From positions 124,001 to 188,000 of the forward strand of contig NZ_JAMFLG010000005.1 in NCBI RefSeq assembly GCF_023502205.1: a stretch of 64,000 nucleotides of DNA, in the 5' to 3' direction. Below the pieces are notes generated by a model that made no database searches, was not told the DNA's origin, and worked only from the letters and a program-made list of their open reading frames with translations. The position numbers and the translations under genes were made by a program. Below, piece after piece: positions 63,913 through 64,000 of this stretch. The DNA comes from Aquiflexum sp. TKW24L. GTDB taxonomy: Bacteria > Bacteroidota > Bacteroidia > Cytophagales > Cyclobacteriaceae. Each line of letters starts with the position of its first letter. Position 1 is the stretch's first letter.

Positions 63913-64000
63913 AGCTCAGCAATCAACGATTACAAATATAGAAAATAAGCCCAAGGCAAAAAGGTAAATTAAGACCCAAACAGTATTTGCAACAAAATTG

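Noticed and set aside
1-64000. tRNA or rRNA genes
   Set aside because: By-eye scan of the intergenic regions showed no cloverleaf with a 3' acceptor pattern and no rRNA sequence; a covariance-model search would be the proper test.

Overview
The window looks like chromosomal DNA of a Bacteroidota species, most likely a cytophagial bacterium near Cyclobacteriaceae. The signs are a PorW/SprE-type lipoprotein of the type IX secretion system, BatD, Wzi-like and SusC-style outer-membrane barrels, DUF4221-like lipoproteins, an atp cluster that lacks atpD and atpC, and several -7 promoter boxes of the TAnnTTTG type. The genus is an inference. No rRNA, tRNA, CRISPR array, integrase or transposase was recognised.

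Layout. 1-4267: the 5' part of a PLP-dependent acyltransferase, then a leftward phytochrome operon (response regulator, heme oxygenase, bacteriophytochrome kinase). 4843-11142: surface functions (lipoprotein plus Wzi-like barrel, a serine hydrolase, a large outer-membrane receptor). 11359-17846: housekeeping genes (superoxide dismutase, TadA, two divergent phosphate-transporter-like genes, DeoC with an AlaDH/LYS1-type dehydrogenase, an isoprenylcysteine methyltransferase-like membrane protein). 17905-24885: one leftward block running LytM peptidase, bactofilin, AtpZ, a membrane protein, then atpB-E-F-H-A-G. 24992-32421: rightward PorW/SprE lipoprotein, class A penicillin-binding protein and uvrC.

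32422-42204 is the accessory part. Downstream of uvrC lie a HEPN/MNT toxin-antitoxin pair, an endo/exonuclease-family lipoprotein, an orphan AT-rich gene and a type IC restriction-modification operon. Two decayed copies of the uvrC 3' end, each still ending in a stop codon, separate these cargo segments, which suggests repeated insertion at the end of uvrC. The restriction operon is the most striking system here. Its modification and specificity subunits are fused into one protein with a single target-recognition domain. Between that gene and hsdR sits a PrrC-type anticodon nuclease whose ATPase motifs and Arg/Glu/His triad can be read directly, so the locus looks like a restriction system guarded by a suicide tRNA nuclease.

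42205-47190: a four-gene redox and metal-stress block (quinone-reductase-like MDR, NAD(P)-binding protein, aldehyde dehydrogenase, cysteine-rich copper-binding protein) flanked by two tracts of a degenerate repeat with an exact 21-bp period. 47191-53149: a c-type-heme pair, a porin-like barrel, an orphan antitoxin-like gene, recX, tpiA and prmA, with dispersed palindromic repeats between them. 53305-57182: a dicarboxylate/amino-acid symporter, chorismate synthase and BatD. 57757-60325: a trio of lipoproteins behind a palindromic promoter region. 60409-63912: a frameshifted antitoxin remnant, a GNAT-like protein, QueG and RuvB.

All family calls come from reading motifs in translated sequence and from memory of the families. 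No database search was run.
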